The notes beneath the pieces were generated by a model. It saw only the letters and a list, made by a program, of their open reading frames with translations, was not told the DNA's origin and made no database searches. From NCBI GenBank assembly GCA_035649895.1, contig DASRIS010000036.1, forward strand, positions 1 through 52,054: a stretch of 52,054 nt of DNA, in the 5' to 3' direction. This stretch comes from DASSUC01 sp035649895. Lineage in GTDB: Bacteria; Actinomycetota; Actinomycetes; Mycobacteriales; Micromonosporaceae. Shown piece after piece: positions 7,443 through 15,274 of this stretch (position 1 is its first letter; each line of letters begins with the position of its first letter). Made by a program: the position numbers and the translations under genes.

Positions 7443-9527
7443 ATGGACGGGGAGCGCAGGCTACGCGCGCGGGACCGGCCATGGGTGATGCGCACGTACG
7501 CGGGGCACTCGTCGGCGGCGGCCAGCAACGCGCTCTTCCGGCGCAACCTGGCCAAGGGCCAGACCGGCCTGTCGGTCGCCTTCGACCTGCCGACCCAGAC
7601 CGGGTACGACCCGGACTCGCCGGCCGCCCGTGGCGAGGTGGGCCGGGTCGGGGTGCCGGTGTCGCACCTCGGCGACGTCCGGAAGCTGTTCGATGGCATC
7701 GACATGGCGGCCGCGAACACCTCGATGACCATCAACGCCACGGCATTGTGGCTGCTCGCCCTCTACGTGGTGACCGCGCAGGAGCACGGGGCCGAACCGG
7801 CTGCGCTGGCCGGTACGACGCAGAACGACATCGTCAAGGAGTACCTGTCCCGCGGCACCTACATCTTCCCGCCCGCCCCGTCGCTGCGGCTGACCACCGA
7901 TACCATCGCCTGGGCGGTGGTCAACACTCCAAAGTGGAACCCGGTCAACATCTGCTCGTACCACCTGCAGGAGGCCGGCGCCACGCCGACCCAGGAGGTG
8001 GGCTTCGCGCTCGCCACCGCGGTCGCGGTGCTCGACTCGGTACGCGACAGCGGGCAGCTGCCGGCCGAGCGCCTCGCCGAGGTGGTGTCCCGGGTGTCCT
8101 TCTTCGTCAACGCGGGCGTGCGCTTCGTCGAGGAGACGGCGAAGATGCGGGCCTTCGTGGCACTGTGGGACGAGCTGACCCGGGACCGGTACGGCGTCAC
8201 CGACCCGGCCCGGCGCCGCTTCCGGTACGGCGTACAGGTGAACTCGCTCGGGCTGACCGAGGAGCAGCCGGAGAACAACGTGGCCCGCATCGTGCTGGAG
8301 ATGCTCGGGGTCACGCTGTCCCGCGACGCCCGCGCCCGGGCGGTGCAGCTGCCCGCCTGGAACGAGGCGCTCGGCCTGCCCCGCCCGTGGGACCAGCAGT
8401 GGTCACTGCGCATGCAGCAGGTGCTGGCGTACGAGTCAGATTTGCTGGAGTACCCGGACCTCTTCGACGGCTCGGTGGTGGTCGCGGACCTGGTGGACTC
8501 GATCGCGGCCGGGGCGCGGGCAGAGCTGGACCGGGTGCTGGAGACGGGCGGGGTGGTGGCCGCCATCGAGTCCGGCTACCTCAAGAGCGCCCTGGTGGCG
8601 TCGCTGGCCGAGCGGCGGCGCCGGATCGAGTCCGGCGAGGACGTCGTGGTGGGGGTCAACCGGTTCACCGAGACCGAGCCCTCGCCGCTGCAGGCCGCGG
8701 AGGCGGCGGCGGTGGAGACCATCGACCCCGCGGTCGAGGCGGCGGCGGTGGAGTCGGTACGGCGCTGGCGCGCGAGCCGCGACGCGGGTGCCGTCTCGGC
8801 CGCGCTGGCCCGGCTGCGGGCCGATGCGCAGTCGCCCGCGAACCTCATGCCGGCCACGCTGGAGTGTGTCCGGGCCGGGGTGACGACCGGGGAGTGGGCG
8901 GGCGCGCTGCGCGAGGTGTTCGGGGAGTACCGGGCGCCAACTGGGCTGGGCGCCGCCGGCGGAGTTGGTGGAGCTGGCGGCGGGGTTGGCGGCGCTGGGG
9001 GCGGGGTCGGTGGGGGTGGTGGCGTCGGCCGGCTTGGCGCGGGCTCGGCGGCGGCCAACGGCGACCGGAGCCTGGCGCGGGTGCGTGCCAGGGTCCGCGA
9101 CACGGCCGCCGCGCTCGGCAGCGGCACGCTGCGCCTGCTCATTGGCAAGCCGGGGCTGGACGGGCACTCCAACGGGGCGGAGCAGATCGCTGTGCGGGCG
9201 CGCGACGCCGGTTTTGAAGTTGTCTACCAGGGCATCCGGCTCGCCCCGGAGCAGATCGTCGCGGCGGCGGTGGAGGAGGACGTCGACCTGGTCGGGCTCT
9301 CGGTGCTCTCCGGCTCACACCTGAACGCGGTGCCGGCCGTACTCGACGGGCTGCGCGGCGCGGGCGTGGAGGTGCCGGTGGTCGTCGGCGGCATCATCCC
9401 GCGGGGCGACGCCGAGCAGCTGCGGGCGGCGGGAGTGGCCCGGGTCTTCACCCCGCGCGACTTCGCCTTGACCGAGATCGTGGACGAGCTGGTCACCGTG
9501 GTGCGGGAGGCGAACGGGCTGTCCTGA
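7443..9527 (+). CDS. ecm: Ethylmalonyl-CoA mutase (MeaA type), B12-dependent
   Basis: Adenosylcobalamin enzyme converting (2R)-ethylmalonyl-CoA to (2S)-methylsuccinyl-CoA in the ethylmalonyl-CoA pathway. The 694 residues start RPWVMRTYAGHSSAAASN and contain GLSVAFDLPTQTGYDPDS, GTTQNDIVKEYLSRGTYIFPP and NICSYHLQEAGATPTQE of the mutase barrel. The C-terminal B12 domain has KPGLDGHSNGAEQI (DxHxxG with the cobalt-ligating His), LSVLSG and VVGGIIP. This pattern matches the Streptomyces MeaA/Ecm family, not methylmalonyl-CoA mutase. Between barrel and B12 domain, at about residues 500-540, lies a Gly-rich stretch of three 7-residue repeats. Transcribed alone, probably leaderless. Partners in the window: Ccr, epimerase, PduO and MeaB. 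Confidence 0.92.
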   Translation: MDGERRLRARDRPWVMRTYAGHSSAAASNALFRRNLAKGQTGLSVAFDLPTQTGYDPDSPAARGEVGRVGVPVSHLGDVRKLFDGIDMAAANTSMTINATALWLLALYVVTAQEHGAEPAALAGTTQNDIVKEYLSRGTYIFPPAPSLRLTTDTIAWAVVNTPKWNPVNICSYHLQEAGATPTQEVGFALATAVAVLDSVRDSGQLPAERLAEVVSRVSFFVNAGVRFVEETAKMRAFVALWDELTRDRYGVTDPARRRFRYGVQVNSLGLTEEQPENNVARIVLEMLGVTLSRDARARAVQLPAWNEALGLPRPWDQQWSLRMQQVLAYESDLLEYPDLFDGSVVVADLVDSIAAGARAELDRVLETGGVVAAIESGYLKSALVASLAERRRRIESGEDVVVGVNRFTETEPSPLQAAEAAAVETIDPAVEAAAVESVRRWRASRDAGAVSAALARLRADAQSPANLMPATLECVRAGVTTGEWAGALREVFGEYRAPTGLGAAGGVGGAGGGVGGAGGGVGGGGGVGRLGAGSAAANGDRSLARVRARVRDTAAALGSGTLRLLIGKPGLDGHSNGAEQIAVRARDAGFEVVYQGIRLAPEQIVAAAVEEDVDLVGLSVLSGSHLNAVPAVLDGLRGAGVEVPVVVGGIIPRGDAEQLRAAGVARVFTPRDFALTEIVDELVTVVREANGLS
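8958..9020 (+). repeat. In-frame 21-nt repeat in the Ecm linker
   Basis: Three 21-base units coding GGVGGAG, GGVGGAG and GGVGGGG. They sit at the interdomain linker between the mutase barrel and the B12-binding domain, where length change is tolerated. Unit length is a multiple of three. Confidence 0.8.
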
Positions 9528-9610
9528 GAGACGGCTCCGCCGTACCCGATGATCTCAGCTCGTCCGTTGGCCATGACCGGTTCATCCCTTTTCGTTGTCT
9601 CGACCCTTCT

Positions 9611-9675
9611 CAAGATCGCGACCGCAGCGCCGAATGCGCAGCCAGACTGCACAACGGCGCTGCGTCGCGATCTTG
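9611..9675. repeat. Inverted-repeat element, copy 1
   Basis: Left arm 9611-9632 begins CAAGATCGCGAC; right arm 9655-9675 is its reverse complement with one bulged base, giving about 21 pairs around a 22-base loop (AATGCGCAGCCAGACTGCAC and two more bases). A similar element lies at 45027-45096, with arms also starting (T)CAAGATC. It falls in the gap 9528-9753, where I see no gene. It may be a dispersed REP/MITE-like element, and could also act as the terminator for ecm and the convergent DUF4126 gene. Confidence 0.6.
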
Positions 9676-9753
9676 GTTGTGGTGCGGTTGTGGTTACGGG
9701 CGAAGTATCCAGAATGCGCTTATGTGGTAGCGGTCCGCTGCTTGGCCGACGCT

Positions 9754-10386
9754 TCAGCGGCCGGGGTAGCCGGTGGCCCGCAGCCACTCCCTCTCCCGCC
9801 GTCGCCGGCGGCGACGGCGGATCGCGGCGATGAAGATCCACACCATGCCGACCAGGAAGAACAGCACCAGGAACGGCAGGACGATGGCGACGACCGAGAG
9901 GAGGGCGCTGGTCGCGTCCTCCGCGGTGCTGACCACCGGGGCGCCGACCCCGGCGGTGGTGGCGTTGATGACCGGCCGGGCGGCGGCCTTCATGGTGTGC
10001 ACGCCGAGCGAGATCAGCACACCCATCGCGACCGGCACCCACTGGTTGGTGGAGAAGAACTCGCCCGGGTTGCTGACCGTAACGGTCTCCGAGGAGGCGC
10101 CGGCGCCGAACGCCAGCCCGCCCGCGGTGGGGCGTACCACGGTCTGTATGACGTCGTTGACGTGGTCGACCACGGGCACCTTGTCGGCCACCACCTCCAC
10201 CGCGAGCAGCACCGCGAGGATGGCGAGCACCCAGCCGTTATCTATCCACTGCCAGCCGGACGGCAACGTGATCAGGTCGGTATAGCGGGAGAGCAGGCCG
10301 AGCGCCATCAGCGGGATGTACGCGTTCAGTCCCGCGGATGCGGCGAGGCCGGCTCCAGTCAGTAGCTCGAGCACGGTTCCCAGCAT
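9754..10386 (-). CDS. DUF4126 domain membrane protein
   Basis: Protein of 210 residues starting MLGTVLELLTGAGLAASAGLNAYIP, the conserved opening of DUF4126 proteins, with about five hydrophobic segments (LAASAGLNAYIPLMALGLL, VLAILAVLLAVEVVA, VPVAMGVLISLGVH, VVAIVLPFLVLFFLVG) and the motif DKVPVVDHVNDVIQTVVRPTAGGL. It ends in a run of seven arginines, so the C-terminus is cytoplasmic. ATG 10386 is chosen because the conserved block begins there; the frame stays open to 10533 but that part would overlap nucS. Function unknown. Divergent from nucS. Confidence 0.82.
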   Translation of the reverse strand: MLGTVLELLTGAGLAASAGLNAYIPLMALGLLSRYTDLITLPSGWQWIDNGWVLAILAVLLAVEVVADKVPVVDHVNDVIQTVVRPTAGGLAFGAGASSETVTVSNPGEFFSTNQWVPVAMGVLISLGVHTMKAAARPVINATTAGVGAPVVSTAEDATSALLSVVAIVLPFLVLFFLVGMVWIFIAAIRRRRRRRREREWLRATGYPGR

Positions 10387-10469
10387 GACATCGCAATGCA
10401 CGTACTGCCGCGTCTGCGGTATCGGGCGGCCCATCACGCCAGCCGCTGCGTCTCGGCTACCCTCGGCCG

Positions 10470-11288
10470 GTGCGGTTGGTGATTGCGCGGTGCTCGGTGG
10501 ACTACGTCGGCAGGCTGACGGCCCACCTGCCACCGGCGGTACGGCTGCTGATGGTCAAGGCGGACGGGTCGGTGTCCGTGCACGCGGACGACCGGGCGTA
10601 CAAGCCGCTGAACTGGATGAGTCCGCCGTGCCGGATCGAGGAGGCGCCGGGCGTCTGGCGGGTGGTCAACCGGACCGGCGAGGAGCTGCGGATCACCATC
10701 GAGGAGATCCTCCAGGACTCCTCCTACGACCTGGGTGTTGATCCGGGCCTGGTGAAGGACGGCGTGGAGGCGCACCTGCAGGAGCTGCTGGCGGCGAGCC
10801 CGGCGGTGCTCGGGTCCGGGCTGACGCTGGTACGGCGGGAGTACCCGACCGCGATCGGGCCGGTGGACCTGCTCTGCCGCTGGGCTGACACCAGCGCTGA
10901 CACCGGCACGGTGGCGGTCGAGACGACGCGCTTGGTCGAGGCCGTGCCCGCGGTTGGGGCGGTGCCCGCGGTCGGGGGCGTATCCGCGGTCGGGGCTGCG
11001 GGCCCCGGCGAAGCCGGCAGGTCCGGTCGGGGCGAAGCCCCCACCGCAGCACGCCACGCCGCGGTGGAGGTCAAGCGGGTGGCCGGCATCGACGCGGTGG
11101 AGCAGCTCACGCGGTATCTGGAGCTGCTGGGCCGCGACCCCCTGCTCGCCCCGGTGCGCGGCATCCTGGCTGCGCAGGAGATCAAGCACCAGGCCCGCGT
11201 GCTCGCCCAGGACCGCGGCATCGAGTGCGTAGTCGTGGACTACGAGGCCCTACGCGGCACCAAGCGCGACGAGCTCACGCTCTTCTAG
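10470..11288 (+). CDS. nucS: Endonuclease NucS (EndoMS), non-canonical mismatch repair
   Basis: Mismatch-specific endonuclease that replaces MutS/MutL in actinobacteria and archaea. Begins RLVIARCSVDYVGRLTAHLP (DNA-binding N-domain), then SYDLGVDPGLVKDGVEAHLQ and the RecB-like nuclease core with Asp133 (GPVDLLC), Glu200 and Lys202 (AVEVKR). It ends DELTLF, the expected sliding-clamp-binding tail. The usual length is about 220-230; here 272, because some 50 residues lie between Asp133 and Glu200, including three 6-residue repeats (AVPAVG) and a second AVE copy. If produced, the insert would sit on the hairpin carrying the active-site strand. GTG/ATG choice: GTG 10470 gives the family N-terminus. 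Confidence 0.9.
   Translation: MRLVIARCSVDYVGRLTAHLPPAVRLLMVKADGSVSVHADDRAYKPLNWMSPPCRIEEAPGVWRVVNRTGEELRITIEEILQDSSYDLGVDPGLVKDGVEAHLQELLAASPAVLGSGLTLVRREYPTAIGPVDLLCRWADTSADTGTVAVETTRLVEAVPAVGAVPAVGGVSAVGAAGPGEAGRSGRGEAPTAARHAAVEVKRVAGIDAVEQLTRYLELLGRDPLLAPVRGILAAQEIKHQARVLAQDRGIECVVVDYEALRGTKRDELTLF
10941..10994 (+). repeat. In-frame 18-nt repeat inside NucS
   Basis: Three 18-base units coding AVPAVG, AVPAVG and GVSAVG. They lie between the catalytic Asp and the E-x-K motif of NucS and are followed by a Gly/Ala/Pro-rich stretch to about 11055. Confidence 0.85.
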
Positions 11289-11329
11289 CGTTTCTTGCGG
11301 TCCGGCCACCGTTCTTGCGGCCCGGCCAC
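11289..11329. repeat. Tandem duplication right after nucS stop
   Basis: CGTTTCTTGCGGTCCGGCCA plus C (11289-11309) is repeated as CGTTCTTGCGGCCCGGCCAC (11310-11329), with one base lost and one changed. It begins directly after the nucS TAG. Confidence 0.75.
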
Positions 11330-11346
11330 GGTGAGCAGCCGGCACG

Positions 11347-11823
11347 ATGGCTGCCATGGCGGGCGAAGTCTGGATAACGGTGACCTCCCTGGGCGGCGTT
11401 GCGCTGGGCGGCGGCATGTCCCTGCTGACCCAGCATCTGACTCAACGCTCCACCGAGCGGTTAGAGGAGCGGCGCCAGGCCGCGTCCCGGTCGGAGAGCC
11501 GGCGGGCGGAACGCCTCGCGCTGCTGGAACGCTTTGTCGAGGTGGCTGCCGAGGCGGAGCGCAGCGCCTTCACCCGTCCGCCCGGCTGGGAGCCGGACGA
11601 CCCGTGGAACGTGCGGACCCAGGAGGTGATGAACCGGCTCTGGGTGGCGGAGCGGATGATCCGGCTGCAGTTCCCACTGCCTGTACACGAGGCGGCGCGC
11701 GCCTACTTCCTCGACCTCAACCGGGTGGTGTGGCAAGGGCTACCGGACGGCGAGAGCGTGCGTGACTACCTCGAAGACAGCAGGCTGGCCTTCCTCGACG
11801 CCGCCCGGACGGCGGTGGGCTGA
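11347..11823 (+). CDS. Hypothetical protein with N-terminal membrane segment
   Basis: A protein of 158 residues, or 155 if the second ATG (11356) is used; neither has a clear ribosome site. Residues 8-28 (VWITVTSLGGVALGGGMSLL) form one hydrophobic segment, followed by a charged helix TERLEERRQAASRSESRRAERLALLERFVEVAAEAE with coiled-coil character. The rest is soluble and Trp-rich. Proteins of this shape are common, uncharacterised, in actinomycetes. No function assigned. Two copies of CGCCAGCCGCAG (11826 and 11868) lie after its stop. Confidence 0.65.
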   Translation: MAAMAGEVWITVTSLGGVALGGGMSLLTQHLTQRSTERLEERRQAASRSESRRAERLALLERFVEVAAEAERSAFTRPPGWEPDDPWNVRTQEVMNRLWVAERMIRLQFPLPVHEAARAYFLDLNRVVWQGLPDGESVRDYLEDSRLAFLDAARTAVG

Positions 11824-11915
11824 CCCGCCAGCCGCAGCCAGGATCTGGGACGGCCTGGGCTGGCCACCGCCAGCCGCAGCTCAGGGCGGGCTGGCGGGGT
11901 CGAGGCTGGCCGGAG

Positions 11916-13421
11916 TCAGCGGGCCCGGCCGTGCAGCACCCGTACGGCACGTTTGACCATCTCGACGTGCTTCGCCGTGCGCTCGAACGTCATCGTCGGC
12001 AGCAGGGTCGGGCCGCGCCGCTTGGTGATCGCCTTGGCCCGGGCGAACTCGCGCAGCCCGTCGTCGCCGTGGATGCGGCCGAAGCCGGAGTCGCCGACGC
12101 CGCCGAACGGCAACGTGGCCATGCCGGCGAAGGTGAGCGCCGAGTTGATCGAGGTCATGCCGGAGCGCATCCGGCGGGCCACGGCCACCGCCCGCCGCCG
12201 GCCGAAGACCGCTCCGCCGAGGCCGAGCCTGCCGCTGTTCGCCCGGGCCAGCGCGTCGTCCACATCGGACACCCGGGTCACCGTGAGGGTGGGGCCGAAG
12301 GTCTCCTCCCGCACCGCCTGCGAGTCCTCGGGCACGTCGACCAGGATCGTCGGGTGCACGTACGGCGGCTGGACCGCGTCCGGCCCGCCGAGGACCGCGC
12401 GCCCGCCCCTGGCCAGCGCGTCGTCGATGTGGCGGCGGATGACGTCGATCTGGCTCGGCATGGTGATCGGGCCGATGTCCGCCTCCGCGTCGACCCCGGT
12501 CCGCAGCTTCGCCGCGCCGTCGACCAGCCGGGAGAGGAACGGCTCGTAGACCGGCGCCACCACGTACACCCGCTCGATGCCGACGCAGCTCTGGCCGGCG
12601 TTGGTGAGGCCGCCCCAGATGCAGGCGCTCGCGGCGGCGTCGAGGTCGGCGTCCTCGTCCACGATCATGGCGTCCTTGCCGCCGCACTCGACCAGCACCG
12701 GGGTGAGCGTCTCGGCGCAGGCGGCCATCACCTTCTTGCCGGTCGCGGTCGAGCCGGTGAACCCGACCTTGTCGACCCCGGCGCGGCACAGCGCCGCCCC
12801 GACGTCACCCAGGCCGTGCACTGTCGCCAGCACCGGCCGCTCCGGCACCACCTCGGCGAACGTGTCGGCCAGCCACTGCCCGACCGCTGGCGTGTACTCG
12901 CTCGGCTTGAACACCACGGCGTTGCCGGCGGCGAGCGACCCGGCGATCGAGCCGACGGGTGTGTAGAGCGGGTAGTTCCACGGGCCGATGACGCCGACCA
13001 CGCCGTACGGCTGGTACTCCAGCCAGGCCGAGTGCTCCGCCATCGAGATCGTCGACCGCACCTTGCGCGGGCCCAGCACGCGCTTGGCGTTCTTCGCCTG
13101 CCACGCCATGTGGTCGAGGGCGGCGGCGGTCTCGACCACCGCCTCGGCGACCGGCTTGCCGGTCTCCTGCGAGACAAGCTTGCTGATCTCGTCGACCCGG
13201 CGGCTGGCCAGCGCCGCCCAGCGGAGCATCCGCCGGCGCCGCTCGGCAAAGCCAAGGCCGGCCCACCAGAGCGCCGCATCCCGGGCACGCGCCACCGCCG
13301 CGTTGACACCGGCGGCGTCCGCGGCTGGGAACCGCCCCACCTCCACGCCGGTCGCGGGGTTGGTCGACACGAGATGGCCGTCCTCGACCATGGGAACACC
13401 GGGCGTACGGGTGGCGGTCAT
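11916..13421 (-). CDS. Aldehyde dehydrogenase, succinate-semialdehyde type
   Basis: NAD(P)-dependent oxidation of an aldehyde to the acid. The 501 residues hold the full set of ALDH motifs: VVGVIGPWNYPLYTPVGS, AVVFKPSEYTPAVG, VGFTGSTATGKKV, general base Glu in LVECGGKD, catalytic Cys in NAGQSCVGIERVYV, REETFGPTLTV and LPFGGVGDSGFGR. The subgroup resembles succinate-semialdehyde dehydrogenases (GabD2-like), but the substrate is inferred. It follows the SDR gene by nine bases on the same strand, so both are probably one transcript; a coupled alcohol-aldehyde-acid oxidation is possible. Confidence 0.85.
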   Translation of the reverse strand: MTATRTPGVPMVEDGHLVSTNPATGVEVGRFPAADAAGVNAAVARARDAALWWAGLGFAERRRRMLRWAALASRRVDEISKLVSQETGKPVAEAVVETAAALDHMAWQAKNAKRVLGPRKVRSTISMAEHSAWLEYQPYGVVGVIGPWNYPLYTPVGSIAGSLAAGNAVVFKPSEYTPAVGQWLADTFAEVVPERPVLATVHGLGDVGAALCRAGVDKVGFTGSTATGKKVMAACAETLTPVLVECGGKDAMIVDEDADLDAAASACIWGGLTNAGQSCVGIERVYVVAPVYEPFLSRLVDGAAKLRTGVDAEADIGPITMPSQIDVIRRHIDDALARGGRAVLGGPDAVQPPYVHPTILVDVPEDSQAVREETFGPTLTVTRVSDVDDALARANSGRLGLGGAVFGRRRAVAVARRMRSGMTSINSALTFAGMATLPFGGVGDSGFGRIHGDDGLREFARAKAITKRRGPTLLPTMTFERTAKHVEMVKRAVRVLHGRAR

Positions 13422-13430
13422 GACGGCAGT

Positions 13431-14117
13431 CTAGTCCTCGTACTGGTTGGTAAGGTGAGCTGAGATGATCTTGCGAGCCACGTCCGCCGGGTCGGGCAGC
13501 TCGCCTCGGGAGTGCAGCCCTTCATAGCGCTCGCGTTCGGGGAAGCTGGCCGCCCGGATCGTGCTCTGCATCGGGGTGTCCATCACTCCTGGGTTGACGC
13601 AGGCCACCGTCACCTTGTCCGCCTCGGCGGCGAGCACGGCGAAGAACATCTTCCCGCCGCTCTTGGTCGCGCAGTAGGCGGACCAGCCCTCGATGGCCCG
13701 CTGCGCCGCGCCCGAGGAGATGAACAGCACCTGCGCCGGGCGGCCGGCCGCGGCCAGGAACGCGTTGGTCAGCAGCATCGGTGCGGTGAGGTTGACGGTC
13801 ACGGCCCGCGCGACCTGCTCCGGCGCCAGCGTCCCGACCGGACCGATCGGCTCGATCACGGCGGCGTTGTGCAGCAGCACCGCACCGGTCGCGCCGCGCA
13901 GCGCCAGGGCCAGCTCCGCGGTGTCGGGCAGCGAGGCGACCTCGGCCAGGTCGGTGGTGCGCAGGGTGACCCGCTCCGGCTCCCGCGCGGCCAGCGCCCG
14001 CTGCGCGTCGCTGAAGTGGCGCCCGAGCGCCAGCACCCGGTCACCCCGGGAGGCCAGCTGGTCGAAGAGCGCCGCGCCGAGCCCGCCCGAGACGCCGGTG
14101 ATGACCACGGTACGCAT
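13431..14117 (-). CDS. Short-chain dehydrogenase/reductase, sepiapterin-reductase-like
   Basis: NAD(P)-dependent oxidoreductase of 228 residues. Cofactor motif VITGVSGGLGAAL at residues 4-16, HNAAVIEPIG, catalytic Ser in FISSGAA and the YxxxK pair in AYCATKSG, then NPGVMDTPMQ. This arrangement is that of the sepiapterin-reductase/benzil-reductase branch. Natural substrate unknown. Likely leaderless from TAGGGT six bases before ATG 14117, in a -10 that overlaps the divergent promoter. First gene of a two-gene unit with the aldehyde dehydrogenase. Confidence 0.85.
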   Translation of the reverse strand: MRTVVITGVSGGLGAALFDQLASRGDRVLALGRHFSDAQRALAAREPERVTLRTTDLAEVASLPDTAELALALRGATGAVLLHNAAVIEPIGPVGTLAPEQVARAVTVNLTAPMLLTNAFLAAAGRPAQVLFISSGAAQRAIEGWSAYCATKSGGKMFFAVLAAEADKVTVACVNPGVMDTPMQSTIRAASFPERERYEGLHSRGELPDPADVARKIISAHLTNQYED

Positions 14118-14123
14118 GTGCTG

Positions 14124-14133
14124 ACCCTACGGT
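14124..14133. promoter_or_regulatory. Overlapping divergent -10 elements
   Basis: ACCCTACGGT reads TAGGGT on the minus strand (14129-14124) and TACGGT on the plus strand (14128-14133), sharing two bases. Each is exactly six bases from the start codon of its gene (14117 minus, 14140 plus), and neither gene has a Shine-Dalgarno sequence. RNA polymerase can open only one direction at a time. Confidence 0.55.
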
Positions 14134-14139
14134 GGCGGT

Positions 14140-14772
14140 ATGACATCTCGTCAGCCGGTGCTGGAGCGCACCCGCCGGAGCCTGCACGGGCTCGCGGAGC
14201 TGGTGCTGGCCGGGCCGCAGTACCGCACCAGCGGCACCATCCGGCTGCGGGTGGTCCCCGGCGGCTTCGCCACCGTCGCCTCGCCCGCACTGGGCGTGGC
14301 CGGGGTGGACCTGGTGGTGGCGGACGCCCGGCACCCGCTCGACGGCCGGTCGTACGCCGACCTCGCCGCCCTGGCCGGGGTGGCGGTCGGGGCCCCGGAG
14401 GGCCTCTACTCCGACGGCTCCGGCGCGGAACCGTCCAATGTGGTCGAGGTGGACCCGGCATCCGCCGGGCATCTGACGAGCTGCCTCGCCTTGGGTGACG
14501 CGGCGCTGCGACGCTTCGCGCCCGGGGAGACCCCGGTGCTGTGGCCCGAGCACTTCGACCTCGCCGTGTCGGTGGCCGAGGTGAACTACGGGGTCTCCCT
14601 GGGCGATCGCTACCTGGCCGAGCCGTACGCGTACGTCGGGCCCTGGCGGCTGCGCGAGGGGAGCTTCTGGAACGCGCCATTCGGTGCGGCGCGGCCGATG
14701 CGGGAGCTCTCCGGTGTGGACGCGCTGCTGGGTTTCTTCACCGACGGCGCGTCAGCCACTAGCCGAGGGTGA
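14140..14772 (+). CDS. Conserved hypothetical protein
   Basis: Soluble protein of 210 residues, not recognised as a named family. Notable segments: SLHGLAELVLAGPQYRTSGT, GGFATVASPALGVAGVDLVV, PVLWPEHFDLAVSVAEVNYG and YAYVGPWRLREGSFWNAPFG. The WPEHFD and NYGVSLGD blocks suggest a real globular fold; similar proteins occur in many actinomycetes. Leaderless start from TACGGT. Its last 14 bases overlap the end of the convergent lipoprotein gene. Confidence 0.7.
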   Translation: MTSRQPVLERTRRSLHGLAELVLAGPQYRTSGTIRLRVVPGGFATVASPALGVAGVDLVVADARHPLDGRSYADLAALAGVAVGAPEGLYSDGSGAEPSNVVEVDPASAGHLTSCLALGDAALRRFAPGETPVLWPEHFDLAVSVAEVNYGVSLGDRYLAEPYAYVGPWRLREGSFWNAPFGAARPMRELSGVDALLGFFTDGASATSRG

Positions 14773-15154
14773 AGTCCAGCGTTGTGGTGGCCCCCGCCGT
14801 AACCGTCACGGGCTGGGTCACCGGGCTGCCCGCCGCGCCCCCCGGCGGCTGCACGGTGAGCTCGTAACGCCCGGGCGGCAGGCTCCACTCGTACCTGCCT
14901 GACGCGTCGGTCGCGACCAGCATCTCCGGCACGGGGTTGGCCGGGTCGTCGACCGACTTCGGCAGCACCGTCGCCCCGCTGACCGCGGTGCCGGTGGCGG
15001 TCCTGACCGTCCCGGCCACCGTGCCATGCGTCGCCGCGCCGCCACCCGGTGCCGGGTCATCGGACGAGACCGGGGTCTCCGAGCATGCGGCCAGGCCGGC
15101 CAGAACCAGTACGGCGGCGACCGCCGCCAGGAGAACGCGCCGGTGCGGTGCCAT
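14759..15154 (-). CDS. Lipoprotein with carboxypeptidase-regulatory-like domain
   Basis: Secreted lipid-anchored protein of 131 residues. The signal peptide (MAPHRRVLLAAVAAVLVLAG) ends in a lipobox LAAC at about residues 20-23. After a Pro/Ser-rich spacer there is one beta-sandwich of the CarboxypepD_reg type: GTVAGTVRTATGTAVSGATV, ATDASGRYEWSLPPGRYELTV. Ligand unknown. ATG 15154 is chosen over GTG 15160 because GGGAGG is seven bases upstream of the ATG but only one base from the GTG. Confidence 0.8.
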   Translation of the reverse strand: MAPHRRVLLAAVAAVLVLAGLAACSETPVSSDDPAPGGGAATHGTVAGTVRTATGTAVSGATVLPKSVDDPANPVPEMLVATDASGRYEWSLPPGRYELTVQPPGGAAGSPVTQPVTVTAGATTTLDFTLG

Positions 15155-15234
15155 CTTCACGCCTCCCGGTCAGGGCTATGGACGTCGATGAGACGGATCG
15201 GTGCCGCGGGCGGTTCCCGTACGTATGGAGAAAC

Positions 15235-15264
15235 TCGGGTGGGCCCAAGCCGCGACCCACCCGA
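15235..15264 (-). terminator. Terminator hairpin of the protease gene
   Basis: TCGGGTGGG (15235-15243) and CCCACCCGA (15256-15264) pair perfectly over 9 bp with a 12-base loop, 11 bases after the protease stop codon at 15275 on the minus strand. Confidence 0.6.
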
Positions 15265-15274
15265 CCGACCCTGC

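Noticed and set aside
9528..9753. Possible small RNA gene in the gap after ecm
   Set aside because: The inverted repeat is paralleled at 45027, which suits a dispersed element or terminator better than a specific RNA; no promoter seen.
11916..14772. Aldehyde dehydrogenase/SDR group as part of a biosynthetic gene cluster
   Set aside because: No synthase, tailoring or resistance genes around it; the region looks like ordinary metabolism.
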